A stretch of 24,599 nt of DNA from contig CAKSPW010000033.1 of NCBI GenBank assembly GCA_934486495.1, positions 1 to 24,599 on the forward strand. Reading direction: 5' to 3'. This DNA is from an uncultured Clostridia bacterium. Its GTDB lineage: Bacteria > Bacillota > Clostridia > UBA1381. Position 1 is the stretch's first letter, and each line of letters begins with the position of its first letter. Positions 14,829 to 23,648 of the stretch are shown here, piece by piece. The position numbers and the translations under genes are program-made. Below the pieces are notes generated by a model. The model ran no database searches and was not told the origin of the DNA. It saw only the letters and a list, made by a program, of their open reading frames with translations.

Positions 14829-17800
14829 CTAATTAACAGTTATAGTCTTATACTCGCAAAGCGGTGAAATATTATTTCTGCCTGCGACTATCATTGCTTT
14901 AACCGTTTTCGCACCGCTCAAATTAAGCTCTGCATTATATGTTCCGGAATCGGTAATATCATTAAAGCTTACTGCCGTCATTTTTCCGTCCGCATTATAT
15001 GCAGCTACCGCAAGGAGCGCTCCATTCGGCGCGGTAAGCGTAACATATACACCGTCCGATTTATTTTCAACAGACGATATTTCCGCACTACTGCCGACTC
15101 TAACGGTTACAATTCTCTCAAACGCATAGCCATGAATTTGGCATCCGACCACAACGCTGTATTCTCCGGCTTCAAGACCTGAGCTGATTTTAAGCTTATG
15201 CTGTTCTTCATCAAACGTTATTTTATCTGTTAAACCTTCCGCTTTCCAGTTTTCTGCCTCTTTAGTAATATCATGATCAACCATACCTATATAGTTGTCA
15301 TTGTCATCATATTCCGGATACCTTGCTATAAGCTTAAACGCCTCAGAATATATGTCGGAATATCCGATTGGCAGCGAGACTGTGTCCACGCCCTCTAACC
15401 GATAACGGCTGTTTACTCTTCCGCTTCCGCTATAGCTTTCGCCGACGCTGTTTACGGCACTGACATCAAAATATGCCACATCACCGTAAACAGTATACTC
15501 TGTCTGATCAGCAGGCAGAATAAATTCCTCTTTATCGCCGTCATAGCTGCTTGAAAGCAGTATCTTATAATACAAAATTGCACTTCCGCCGTCGCTTTCC
15601 AAAGTCCATGTAAATCTTGTATAGCCGTTTCCGGTTACCGCACTTACATCAGGCATTGAAGGCTTATCGGGTATGGACGCGTCGGGAGTAACCTTGAAGT
15701 ACTGATTTGTAGCCGTATTTACTCCTATTCCGTCAACGAATACAGGCTCATGACCTATTGCAACTACAAGCTCCTTTCCGTTTTCATAGCCGCTTGATAC
15801 GGTTTTTTCGCTGAAATACCACCAGCGTCCTCCGTCGGAATATTGCGCACCATAGCTATCGGCACTTTCTCCGTAAATTATAATTTTGCCGTTACCTGCT
15901 TCAACACGTGCATTCTTTACCGGCATAGGTGCTTTTTCGCTCGGAGTTCTCTTCCAGAATTTTTCGGGTCCCGGTCCCTCGCTGTCAAATGCGCGGATAC
16001 CGATTGTGTATTCCCGACCGTTTTCAAGTCCGCTGAAGCAATAGCGCCGTTTTCCGCCAAACTCAAAGTAATCAGTCTCATGCCATTCGCCGCCGTCTAT
16101 GCTGATTTCATAGCCGAGCGCACCTTCGATATTGCTTACCGCAAATTCAAGCTGTTCATAACCCGTGTAATCCGTAACGTCATCCCATTCAAACTGTCTA
16201 AGGCTTGACGGTGCCTTACTTACTATTTCCGCACTGTCACCCGCATAGTCGCCGTTCAGTGCGCGCACCATAAACGTATACTCTTTATTCGTTATAAGAT
16301 TTTCAGCGGTATAGCTCATGCTATCCCCTGCGTTTATCCAGCTTTCGCCACCGTCTGTTGAAACCTCATAGCCCGTGATACTGCTGCCGCCGTTATACAT
16401 CGGAGTTTCCCATGAAAGCTTTGCTGTGCGATAGCTCATATCCGCTTTAAAATTAAACGGTCTTGACGGCTGCATCACCTTAGCCTCCGGCGTTGCCGTA
16501 AACGCATACGAGCTTTGCTTATAATAGTTATATGCCAAAATCTCAAAATCGTACTGAACGCCGTTTTCAAGATTATTGAATATCGCCTGCATATTATCCG
16601 CACCAACACTTATTCCGCCGCTCTCACCGCGTTTACTCACATATACGGAATAAATTTTAACATCAATTTTCGGCACATATTCATTTTCACCCCAATATTC
16701 GGGCTCATCAAACGTAACCGCAACAGTTTTATCTCCTGTATAAATTCTTACGTTTCTAACCTCTGACGGAGGATTTGCGGGGAAACCGACATAAAGCGAT
16801 GCCCAAGCCGCTTCGCCTTCTCCGGCCTCGTTTACAGCCTTTACACCTATTTCATATGTATGATCCTCAGGAAGCTCTTCGGGTATTATTATATCAAAGA
16901 ATCCGTACTGCTCCTTTTTATTTGAGCTTTTCCAGATTTGATTTCCGTTTTCATCAAGATAGGCTTCATGATCCTTTATTGTGTATAAATAATCGACCAT
17001 TTCTCCGCCGCCGTCATCCTCAGGCGCACTTACCGTAACCCTTACCGGATTTGACGAGTATGCAAACTGCGCAATATACGGCGCACCCGGAAGCGTCGGG
17101 TCATTTACCTTATATTCAAGATTTATACTTACCGATGTCAGCCCGTTCGACACCTTCAGCACTCCGAAATATTTGCCTGCCTTAAGTCCTGTTTTCGGGC
17201 GAACGCTTAGCGTTGCCGTGCCTCCGGCTGCAAGGTCGGTCTGTGAAAGGCTCTTCGTTATTTCAAAGGCATCATCGGAATCAAGACTTGCTTCAAGGCC
17301 GCTTAGCGTTTCGGTATTTATATTTTTAACCGTGATTGTTTTAGCGTCAACGATCGGCTTATGATTTACCGTTACAAATTTTGAAGAACCGAAATCAATC
17401 ACCTCATTATCCGTCTCAAGCCATTGCGGCGGTACATATCCCGTAACGGTCAGCTTAAACGGATTTGAAAGCACACCGCCAACATTGAGCCTCAGCTCAT
17501 ACTCTCCCGGCTCAACATTTCCGTTTATTTTCACGCCGAACGGGAACGCTCTTGATGTGCCGATATTTGAACCTGTATTAAGCGTCATTCCCAAAGGCGC
17601 ACCCTCAAGAGCGGTGTATGCTTCTCTCTGAACGCCGTCCGCAACAACCTCAAACGCTGCTTCATTTACAAAATTCTTGGTTGCCGCACCGACCGCCTCA
17701 ACAGTTCTCTCGCTTGGAGTAACAGCAACCGTTTCAGGCTTAACGCCCTCAGGTTGCTTTATGCCGGAAACTATATATGTTACAACAGGGAATTTCTGAT

Positions 17801-20594
17801 TTGGCTTATCTGCCGCATTTGACGGATTACTGTTATAAACATATTGAAGCAATCTCCAGCTGAACTCGCCCTTCCCGAGCTTCCCGGCATTTTTGCTTTC
17901 ATTCTGTCCGAATACGCTTCCTTCAAAGCTTGTGCCTACGGAATTTGCCGTTATTCTTCCGCTTTCGTATTCCTTTTCTCCCAAAAAGCCGCCGGTAACC
18001 TTTGCTCCGGCACTTACCATACCGAATATATTATCAGCCTCAGACTCGACTCCGCCGCCGAGCTTTACACTGACGCTGCCGCCGTTTGTTTTTGCAAACT
18101 CTGCGCTTTCGGTTATTTCCATAGACTGACTCTGACTTGAGCTTCCTGTCGGGAAGCCGCCGAGAGCCGTATGGGTCATAATACTTCCCGTCACAACATT
18201 CACACTGTTTGGTGACTTATCCGGATATGTTTCCGGTTTTCCGACAGTATGACTGAACACATCCTTCAAATCAGGCATTGCCTCATTGGTGTCCAGAATA
18301 ATATCAAGATAATCCTCATACGTAAGGCTCGCCATTTTGCATGCGCTTGCACCGCCGTGCGGCACATATACAACATACGGTGATTTCATCAGCTTACCGT
18401 CCGCTCCGGGATAATAAGCCGTATACTCGTATGCATCATAGCCCACCGTTGAAAGCACAACGGTGTCTTCACCGCCTGACGCTGAAAAGCTTTGAGTAAA
18501 AGAAATCTCTGTTTCTCTGTCGGTTGAAAATCCGTCGCTTTTCATTGTTTCAACCTCAGACTCGAAAACGCCTGCCGTTCCACCGCCTCCGGCTTTAATT
18601 TCTGTTGAAACATACGCACCTGCCGAAACGGTAAATGACGCTGTTTCCCCGGTTGAAGATGTATTTGTTTTGCCGTAGGTAGTCTGACCGTTTACATAAT
18701 TCTCATCCGGCAATGAGTCAAAATACGGCGGAGAAGCAAGCGCCGCAACTATAACCGGATCAGCCCAGAAAAATTTATGTCTGACAAATTTAAGATAAAC
18801 CGAGTCATCGTCAGTATCGGGCATAGCAGCAGCGGCAGTGCCATTATATGTAATCGCACTTTGAGAATTTACCGGATAGCCGCTTCCGGAGGGAGTGAGG
18901 AAATACACCCTGTCTCCGAGAGCTGTTGAAACGGTTACCGCCGCAGCGTCGCTCTCTCTTGTGACAGCTGAGCTTCTTATATCAAGCACATCTATTCCGT
19001 TATTGTAAAGAATACATTTATCCGCATCGTAGCCGGCAATGGTTTTTCCTTCGCCTTTTCCCCATTCACCCGTATATGAGCCCTTATCCTCTGTGTCGTA
19101 GCGATAGGTATCACCGTCGGGATAGCGCACAAAGGCAATGTATTTTTGATCTATAAGCATTGTTCCGGACCCGGAATATCCTTTTTTGCCGCCCGACAAA
19201 CCGAAATCGGAATTTAAAAAGCCTATTCTTATCGGTGCACAGTCCGAAAGCTTTGTTTTATATACATAGTTCGTATCCGATCCGCTTACAGAGTCAACCC
19301 ATCCGTGATGATAAATTCCACCGTTATAAACTACTGACGAAACGAATTTTTTCTTTTCCTTGTTATAGTCAAATGCCGCCACATAAAAGTCGGGAGTATA
19401 CATTTTATCGCCCGAATAGCTTGCCCACGACTGAACGGCGTGCTTTATTGAAACAAATATTGTCGGCTTTCCCGACCCGTCAACATCATGCGCCGTAACA
19501 TCAAAGCAAGCCGCATCGCCGCGCGTAGGGCCTGTCAGACCGAGCTTTTTATATGTATCGCCGTCTAAATAGTTAAGCAGATGAAATCTGTTGCCGACAG
19601 CGCGCATATTTATAATGTTTTCATCTCCGCGCGCAACGCAGACAGCAAAGCCGTTTGATACATAGCTGCTGTTGTAATGCACATCGGTAGATGACACCGC
19701 CGAAATAATATCATCGTATCCGTCACCGTCTATATCGGCAACCGCAAGAGATGATGAGGTGCCCGGTGCACCGAGATAATTGGTGTTATAAAGAGTCATT
19801 GCGCCGCCGTAAATGAATGGCTCTTGATTCCATCCGTCTGATTTATTCCAGCTGCCCGATTTTCCGCTGTCGTTCATAAGCCATACATATGGGCTGCTGT
19901 TTTTTGAAAATCCGTGATTGCCGTTTCCTGCTGTCTGATTGCTTATATCCCATGTGGGAGTTGCCGTTACAATTTCATCATATCCGTCACCGTTTACATC
20001 GCCGCACACAATGCTTATGCAATTGCTCCACTCGCTTCTGTCCAAAAACAGGTTCTTATTATCCGTTCCCTCATAAAGAACAACCACAGGTGACATAGCC
20101 GACGAGAATACGGCATCCGATACGCAAAGAAGAAGCAGCGCTTTTCCGTCCGTTGTACTTGCACCGACAACAGACGCAAGCAGATTTTTCTTTCCGGTTG
20201 CCGTAAAATCGCCCTCGTAGGATTTCAAAATCTCAATGCTTCCGCTCAAGTTGTAGCTTTTTCCGCTTACAGAAATGCGGCTGTCAAGACGTGGCTTGGC
20301 GGAAATATCCTTCCATGCCATTGCATCGCCGCTTTCCGCACCGCTGCCTTCACCGTAAATTTTCCCTCCGTTTGATGAGAAAATAAGCGGCTCGCGCACA
20401 TTGCTCAGCATTTCTCCGTCATAATAAGGGAGATCGTCCGCATATTCGTTTGCATTAATATTATCCATATCGGAAAATATTTTATCAAATATACCTGCGC
20501 TTTTCTCTGCGTGAGCTTCTTTGGTGAACATACCCCCATAAGAAGTCAAAACAATAGCTGCTGTCAGCAAAAGTGATATTTTTCGTCGTTTCAT
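14829..20594 (-). CDS. Giant secreted protein: FG-GAP-like repeats, unassigned beta-rich core, FN3-like domains
   Basis: 1921 residues with a signal peptide (1-29, AHA cleavage). Residues 190-385 carry FG-GAP/VCBS-type calcium-loop repeats (DVNGDGYDEIV at 199-209, DIDGDGYDDII at 287-297, DVDGSGKPTIF at 370-380), suggesting a beta-propeller. Residues about 640-945 form a Gly/Ser/Thr-rich core with alternating polar/apolar strands (SFTVSAGAYVSTEIKAGGGG at 653-672; SVSVKLGGGVESEADNIFG at 840-858). Then comes an ASPM/Hydin-like beta-sandwich (about 1060-1165), about six FN3-like modules (1170-1730), and a C-terminal domain (1840-1921) resembling tails of clostridial secreted enzymes. No catalytic motif, LPXTG, SLH or dockerin was found, so it is probably released or held by other means. 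AAGGAGG lies 7 bases before the ATG. It is a monocistronic unit with its own promoter and terminator. Function unknown. Confidence 0.85.
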   Translation of the reverse strand: MKRRKISLLLTAAIVLTSYGGMFTKEAHAEKSAGIFDKIFSDMDNINANEYADDLPYYDGEMLSNVREPLIFSSNGGKIYGEGSGAESGDAMAWKDISAKPRLDSRISVSGKSYNLSGSIEILKSYEGDFTATGKKNLLASVVGASTTDGKALLLLCVSDAVFSSAMSPVVVLYEGTDNKNLFLDRSEWSNCISIVCGDVNGDGYDEIVTATPTWDISNQTAGNGNHGFSKNSSPYVWLMNDSGKSGSWNKSDGWNQEPFIYGGAMTLYNTNYLGAPGTSSSLAVADIDGDGYDDIISAVSSTDVHYNSSYVSNGFAVCVARGDENIINMRAVGNRFHLLNYLDGDTYKKLGLTGPTRGDAACFDVTAHDVDGSGKPTIFVSIKHAVQSWASYSGDKMYTPDFYVAAFDYNKEKKKFVSSVVYNGGIYHHGWVDSVSGSDTNYVYKTKLSDCAPIRIGFLNSDFGLSGGKKGYSGSGTMLIDQKYIAFVRYPDGDTYRYDTEDKGSYTGEWGKGEGKTIAGYDADKCILYNNGIDVLDIRSSAVTRESDAAAVTVSTALGDRVYFLTPSGSGYPVNSQSAITYNGTAAAAMPDTDDDSVYLKFVRHKFFWADPVIVAALASPPYFDSLPDENYVNGQTTYGKTNTSSTGETASFTVSAGAYVSTEIKAGGGGTAGVFESEVETMKSDGFSTDRETEISFTQSFSASGGEDTVVLSTVGYDAYEYTAYYPGADGKLMKSPYVVYVPHGGASACKMASLTYEDYLDIILDTNEAMPDLKDVFSHTVGKPETYPDKSPNSVNVVTGSIMTHTALGGFPTGSSSQSQSMEITESAEFAKTNGGSVSVKLGGGVESEADNIFGMVSAGAKVTGGFLGEKEYESGRITANSVGTSFEGSVFGQNESKNAGKLGKGEFSWRLLQYVYNSNPSNAADKPNQKFPVVTYIVSGIKQPEGVKPETVAVTPSERTVEAVGAATKNFVNEAAFEVVADGVQREAYTALEGAPLGMTLNTGSNIGTSRAFPFGVKINGNVEPGEYELRLNVGGVLSNPFKLTVTGYVPPQWLETDNEVIDFGSSKFVTVNHKPIVDAKTITVKNINTETLSGLEASLDSDDAFEITKSLSQTDLAAGGTATLSVRPKTGLKAGKYFGVLKVSNGLTSVSINLEYKVNDPTLPGAPYIAQFAYSSNPVRVTVSAPEDDGGGEMVDYLYTIKDHEAYLDENGNQIWKSSNKKEQYGFFDIIIPEELPEDHTYEIGVKAVNEAGEGEAAWASLYVGFPANPPSEVRNVRIYTGDKTVAVTFDEPEYWGENEYVPKIDVKIYSVYVSKRGESGGISVGADNMQAIFNNLENGVQYDFEILAYNYYKQSSYAFTATPEAKVMQPSRPFNFKADMSYRTAKLSWETPMYNGGSSITGYEVSTDGGESWINAGDSMSYTAENLITNKEYTFMVRALNGDYAGDSAEIVSKAPSSLRQFEWDDVTDYTGYEQLEFAVSNIEGALGYEISIDGGEWHETDYFEFGGKRRYCFSGLENGREYTIGIRAFDSEGPGPEKFWKRTPSEKAPMPVKNARVEAGNGKIIIYGESADSYGAQYSDGGRWWYFSEKTVSSGYENGKELVVAIGHEPVFVDGIGVNTATNQYFKVTPDASIPDKPSMPDVSAVTGNGYTRFTWTLESDGGSAILYYKILLSSSYDGDKEEFILPADQTEYTVYGDVAYFDVSAVNSVGESYSGSGRVNSRYRLEGVDTVSLPIGYSDIYSEAFKLIARYPEYDDNDNYIGMVDHDITKEAENWKAEGLTDKITFDEEQHKLKISSGLEAGEYSVVVGCQIHGYAFERIVTVRVGSSAEISSVENKSDGVYVTLTAPNGALLAVAAYNADGKMTAVSFNDITDSGTYNAELNLSGAKTVKAMIVAGRNNISPLCEYKTITVN

Positions 20595-20645
20595 GTTTTT
20601 TGCCTCCTTTTTATATTTTTTTATGGCTTATAAAATCCTATATTC

Positions 20646-20674
20646 ATTGTAACATATATTATCATATTTTTCAA
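20646..20674 (-). promoter_or_regulatory. Promoter of the giant secreted protein gene
   Basis: On the minus strand TTGAAA (20674-20669), 17 bases, TACAAT (20651-20646), about 50 bases before the start codon at 20594. Confidence 0.75.
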
Positions 20675-20753
20675 GCTTTTTTTATCCTTTTTATAGCAAA
20701 TAGTTTAATTTTATATATTTATTTATATTTAATTACTATGTGAATTTTGACAT

Positions 20754-20790
20754 AAAAAAATCACTGCCGCATTGCTTTGCGGCAGTGATT
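20754..20790 (-). terminator. Terminator of the sugar oxidoreductase operon
   Basis: Perfect 13-bp stem AATCACTGCCGCA (20759-20771) / TGCGGCAGTGATT (20778-20790) with loop TTGCTT. On the minus strand it is followed by seven T residues (20760-20754). It lies 12 bases after the last gene's stop. Confidence 0.93.
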
Positions 20791-20802
20791 TTAAATAAGC
20801 CT

Positions 20803-21861
20803 TTAAATTTCCGTCTGAACGGCGATTTTTTTCTCATCGGATTCAAATGCAGCTTCCATAACACGCATAACTCTGAGCGCTTGCTCAGGCTTGATTGTAA
20901 GCTCAGCCTTACCCTCTATTGCGTCAATCATTTGATCGTAAACAACGGTAAGGTTATCAACAACGTCCAAAGGCTCGGAAATGGTGATTGTTTCCGTTGA
21001 ATTTTGATTTCTCGGTGCCATAGTCTTTGTAGGACCTGCCTTTGTATAAATAATTTCTTCGTCCCATACGTCCTCTTTATCTATACATCTTATGATTTTT
21101 CCTTCACAGTCCCAGTCATTAATTTGAAGCGTTCCCTCTGTACCCAAAACGTACCAGCGAGGATGAGTGATATAGTTGTTTGTCGAAACCTCTATATGTG
21201 CCGTAAGACCGCTCTCGAATGTAAGAGTAAGTCTGAAATTGTCTTCAACTTCCGGATACTGAATTTTGTACATCTTACAAAATACGTTTGTAACCTTTTC
21301 GTCAACCATATACATGATTTGGTCGATAAGGTGAACACCCCAGTCGAGCATCATGCCGCCGCCGAGAGATTTGATTGTTCTCCAGCCTGTCGGCATACCT
21401 CTTGAGCCTTCAACTCTCGATTCTATAACATACGGCTTTCCGATAAGACCTGCTTCGACATTTCTCTTCATCAAAACAAAATCCTTGTTGGTTCTTCTGT
21501 TTTGATCTATCGTAAATACCTTATTGTATTTTTTTGCTGCTTCCATAACCTTGACAAGCTCATCAGATGACATTGTTACAGGCTTTTCGCATATTACGTT
21601 TTTACCTGCTGCCATTGCCTCTATTGCAAGCTGCATATGAACTTCGTTTGATGTTGCAATAAGAACTATATCGATTTCGGGGTCGGCAAGAAGCTCTTCT
21701 TTTGAAGAATATGCTATCATTCCCTGACTTTCGGCAACCTTGCCGCGCTCGCTGTTGAGGTCGAAAATACCTTTGAAGCGTATTCTGTCATAATCGGCAA
21801 GAGTCTGATGATGATGTCCTGCCATTCCGCCGTATCCTATTATTCCTACTGTATGTACCAT
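20803..21861 (-). CDS. Gfo/Idh/MocA-family oxidoreductase (operon-distal copy)
   Basis: This 352-residue NAD(P)-dependent dehydrogenase has an N-terminal Rossmann fold with GYGGMAG (9-15), ATSNEVH (69-75) and the family EKP motif (92-94, catalytic Lys93). The C-terminal alpha/beta domain has LDWGVHLID (172-180), where His177 is the usual catalytic-site His. Family members oxidise or reduce sugars, inositols and glycosides, often at C3. GAAGGGAATG lies upstream of the ATG. It is the last gene of the minus-strand operon, separated from the preceding TIM-barrel gene by an 87-base gap holding a hairpin. Its visible sequence clearly differs from the other dehydrogenase at the operon start, so the two probably act on different steps or substrates. 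Confidence 0.92.
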   Translation of the reverse strand: MVHTVGIIGYGGMAGHHHQTLADYDRIRFKGIFDLNSERGKVAESQGMIAYSSKEELLADPEIDIVLIATSNEVHMQLAIEAMAAGKNVICEKPVTMSSDELVKVMEAAKKYNKVFTIDQNRRTNKDFVLMKRNVEAGLIGKPYVIESRVEGSRGMPTGWRTIKSLGGGMMLDWGVHLIDQIMYMVDEKVTNVFCKMYKIQYPEVEDNFRLTLTFESGLTAHIEVSTNNYITHPRWYVLGTEGTLQINDWDCEGKIIRCIDKEDVWDEEIIYTKAGPTKTMAPRNQNSTETITISEPLDVVDNLTVVYDQMIDAIEGKAELTIKPEQALRVMRVMEAAFESDEKKIAVQTEI

Positions 21862-21890
21862 AATAAATCATTCCCTTCATAGCGCCAATA

Positions 21891-21923
21891 AATCCGGCGG
21901 CCTCGTTTTGAAGCCGTCGGATT
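21891..21923 (-). other. Intergenic hairpin without T-tract
   Basis: AATCCGGCGGC (21891-21901) pairs with GCCGTCGGATT (21913-21923), 11 bp with one G-U. No T-run follows in the minus direction. It could limit read-through or protect the upstream mRNA, giving lower expression of the last gene. Confidence 0.55.
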
Positions 21924-21948
21924 ATTTGAATTTTAATTTCGGGCAGGA

Positions 21949-22914
21949 TTATACCCACCACATTTCTCCTGCGTTTTCATAAATAATAACTTTTTTAAGG
22001 AAAGATATTGCCTTTTCAAGTCCTTCCTTCGGTGACATAAGACCGTCCTCGTGTTCAATGCTGATAGCACCGTCATATCCGACAGCTTTAAGAGTACTGA
22101 TTATGCTGTTCCAAACGCTTGCGTCATGACCGTAACCGACTGTGCGGAATACCCATGAACGACCGAGAGTATCGTCATATCCTTTAGTGTCGAGAACACC
22201 GTTTACTGCTGTATTTGTTTCATCAATCTTTGTATCCTTTGCGTGGAAGTGATAAATTGCTCCCTTAAGATACTTAATAGCTTCACAAGGATCTATACCC
22301 TGCCAGAAAAGATGACTTGGGTCAACGTTTGCGCCGATTATATCACCGACAGCATTTCTGAGCTTCATAAGAGTTGCGGGGTTGTATACACAAAAACCCG
22401 GGTGCATTTCAAATGCAATTTTCTTTATTCCGATTTCCTTTGCAAGCTCAGCCGTCTTTTTCCAGTAAGGAATTAAAACCTCATTCCATTGCCAATTGAG
22501 AATATCGAGATATTCATTAGGCCATGCGCACGTTACCCAGTTCGGATTTTTTGAGTTTTCGCAATCTCCCGGGCAGCCCGAAAAACCGATAATCGTATCA
22601 ACTCCCAGAGCAACCGCAACCTTCATTGCGGCAACAAACTCATCATGCGACTGCTTTGCAAAATCCTTGTTCGGATGAACGGGATTGCCGTGACAAGCAA
22701 TAGCCGAAAGCTTCATATTATACTTTTTAAGCATTTCCTTTAAAGCGTCAATTTTTTCGGGATGGTCAAGATAATCCTGAGCGTCCATATGGGCTTTTCC
22801 CGGATAACCGCCTGCGCCGAGCTCAAGGCTGTCAACGCCGAGACCCGATAAATATTTAAGAGCTTCTTCAAGGCTCATGCTTGCAAGAACAGGTGACATA
22901 ACACTTAAATTCAT
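21949..22914 (-). CDS. Sugar phosphate isomerase/epimerase-like TIM-barrel protein (AP endonuclease family 2)
   Basis: This 321-residue TIM barrel belongs to the xylose-isomerase-like superfamily. Likely divalent-metal ligands are Glu169 (AFEMHPG), Asp198 (ANVDPSH), His224 (HFHAKD) and Glu287 (SIEHED). His201 is also near the site. Members isomerise or epimerise sugars, or cleave keto-glycosides by beta-elimination. I choose the ATG at 22914, with AAAGGA about 10 bases upstream. The longer frame to 22965 would run into the ThuA gene and add an MRMGKGQARSIRKD-type leader unlike the family. The gap to the ThuA stop is then 17 bases. Its place beside ThuA and dehydrogenases suggests that it processes the keto-sugar which they make (inference). 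Confidence 0.9.
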   Translation of the reverse strand: MNLSVMSPVLASMSLEEALKYLSGLGVDSLELGAGGYPGKAHMDAQDYLDHPEKIDALKEMLKKYNMKLSAIACHGNPVHPNKDFAKQSHDEFVAAMKVAVALGVDTIIGFSGCPGDCENSKNPNWVTCAWPNEYLDILNWQWNEVLIPYWKKTAELAKEIGIKKIAFEMHPGFCVYNPATLMKLRNAVGDIIGANVDPSHLFWQGIDPCEAIKYLKGAIYHFHAKDTKIDETNTAVNGVLDTKGYDDTLGRSWVFRTVGYGHDASVWNSIISTLKAVGYDGAISIEHEDGLMSPKEGLEKAISFLKKVIIYENAGEMWWV

Positions 22915-22931
22915 AAAAACTACATCCTTTC

Positions 22932-23648
22932 TTATGCTTCGGGCTTGTCCTTTGCCCATACGCAATCAATATTTTCAAACTTGCGGATAGGATTTGCCCA
23001 TCTTACCGCATTTGTTATAATACGCTGTACATATTTATTGTAAAAGTTTCCGTAACCTTCGTGACCGGGTTGAAAATAGAAAATCTTTCCGCAGCCTCTT
23101 GTAAAGGTGCATCCGCTTCTGAATACCTCACCGCCGGCAAACCAACCCATAAATATAACTTCATCGGGATTTGCGATTGAGAACGGCTCACCGTACATTT
23201 CTTCGTTTTCAAGCTCGAAATATTCGGGAATTCCCTGCGCAATCGGGTGAGCGGGATTAACAACCCAAACTCTTTCACGGTCGTCATCTCTCCATCTGAG
23301 ATTACAGGGTGCGCCTATAACCTTTCTGAAGATTTTTGAGTTATGACCCGAATGGAGAACAACAAGACCCATTCCCTTCATAACGGCGTCGTAAACCCTG
23401 TCTACAATGCTGTCGGGTACTTTGTCATGAGCCATATGACCCCACCAAATAAGTACATCTGTGTTGTTTACAACGTCTTCTCCAAGTCCGCATTCATCCA
23501 TATCAAGAGTTGCATATGTAACGGAAATATCATCGTTTGTACCGAGAAATTCACCTATCGCTTTATGAAGACCTTCCGGATATATTTTCTTTACCGACTC
23601 GTCTGTATTTTCGTGTATAAATTCGTTCCAGACTGTAACATTAATCAT
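22932..23648 (-). CDS. ThuA-domain protein (trehalose utilisation family)
   Basis: This 238-residue protein has a class I glutamine-amidotransferase-like fold. Family motifs are visible: WWGH (68-71), LHSGHNSKIF (98-107), HPIAQGI (134-140), EEMYGEPF (149-156) and QPGHEGYG (193-200). The amidotransferase Cys nucleophile is replaced (HSGH instead of a Cys elbow), as is usual for ThuA proteins. In Sinorhizobium ThuA works with the Gfo/Idh protein ThuB in catabolism of trehalose-type disaccharides through 3-keto intermediates. The start overlaps the stop of the upstream dehydrogenase by 8 bases, giving tight coupling. The visible context supports the same type of keto-sugar chemistry, but the substrate is unknown. 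Confidence 0.92.
   Translation of the reverse strand: MINVTVWNEFIHENTDESVKKIYPEGLHKAIGEFLGTNDDISVTYATLDMDECGLGEDVVNNTDVLIWWGHMAHDKVPDSIVDRVYDAVMKGMGLVVLHSGHNSKIFRKVIGAPCNLRWRDDDRERVWVVNPAHPIAQGIPEYFELENEEMYGEPFSIANPDEVIFMGWFAGGEVFRSGCTFTRGCGKIFYFQPGHEGYGNFYNKYVQRIITNAVRWANPIRKFENIDCVWAKDKPEA

Noticed and set aside
16740..18790. MACPF/CDC assignment for the core of the giant protein
   Set aside because: The family signature was not seen; only the strand pattern is suggestive, so no family name is given.
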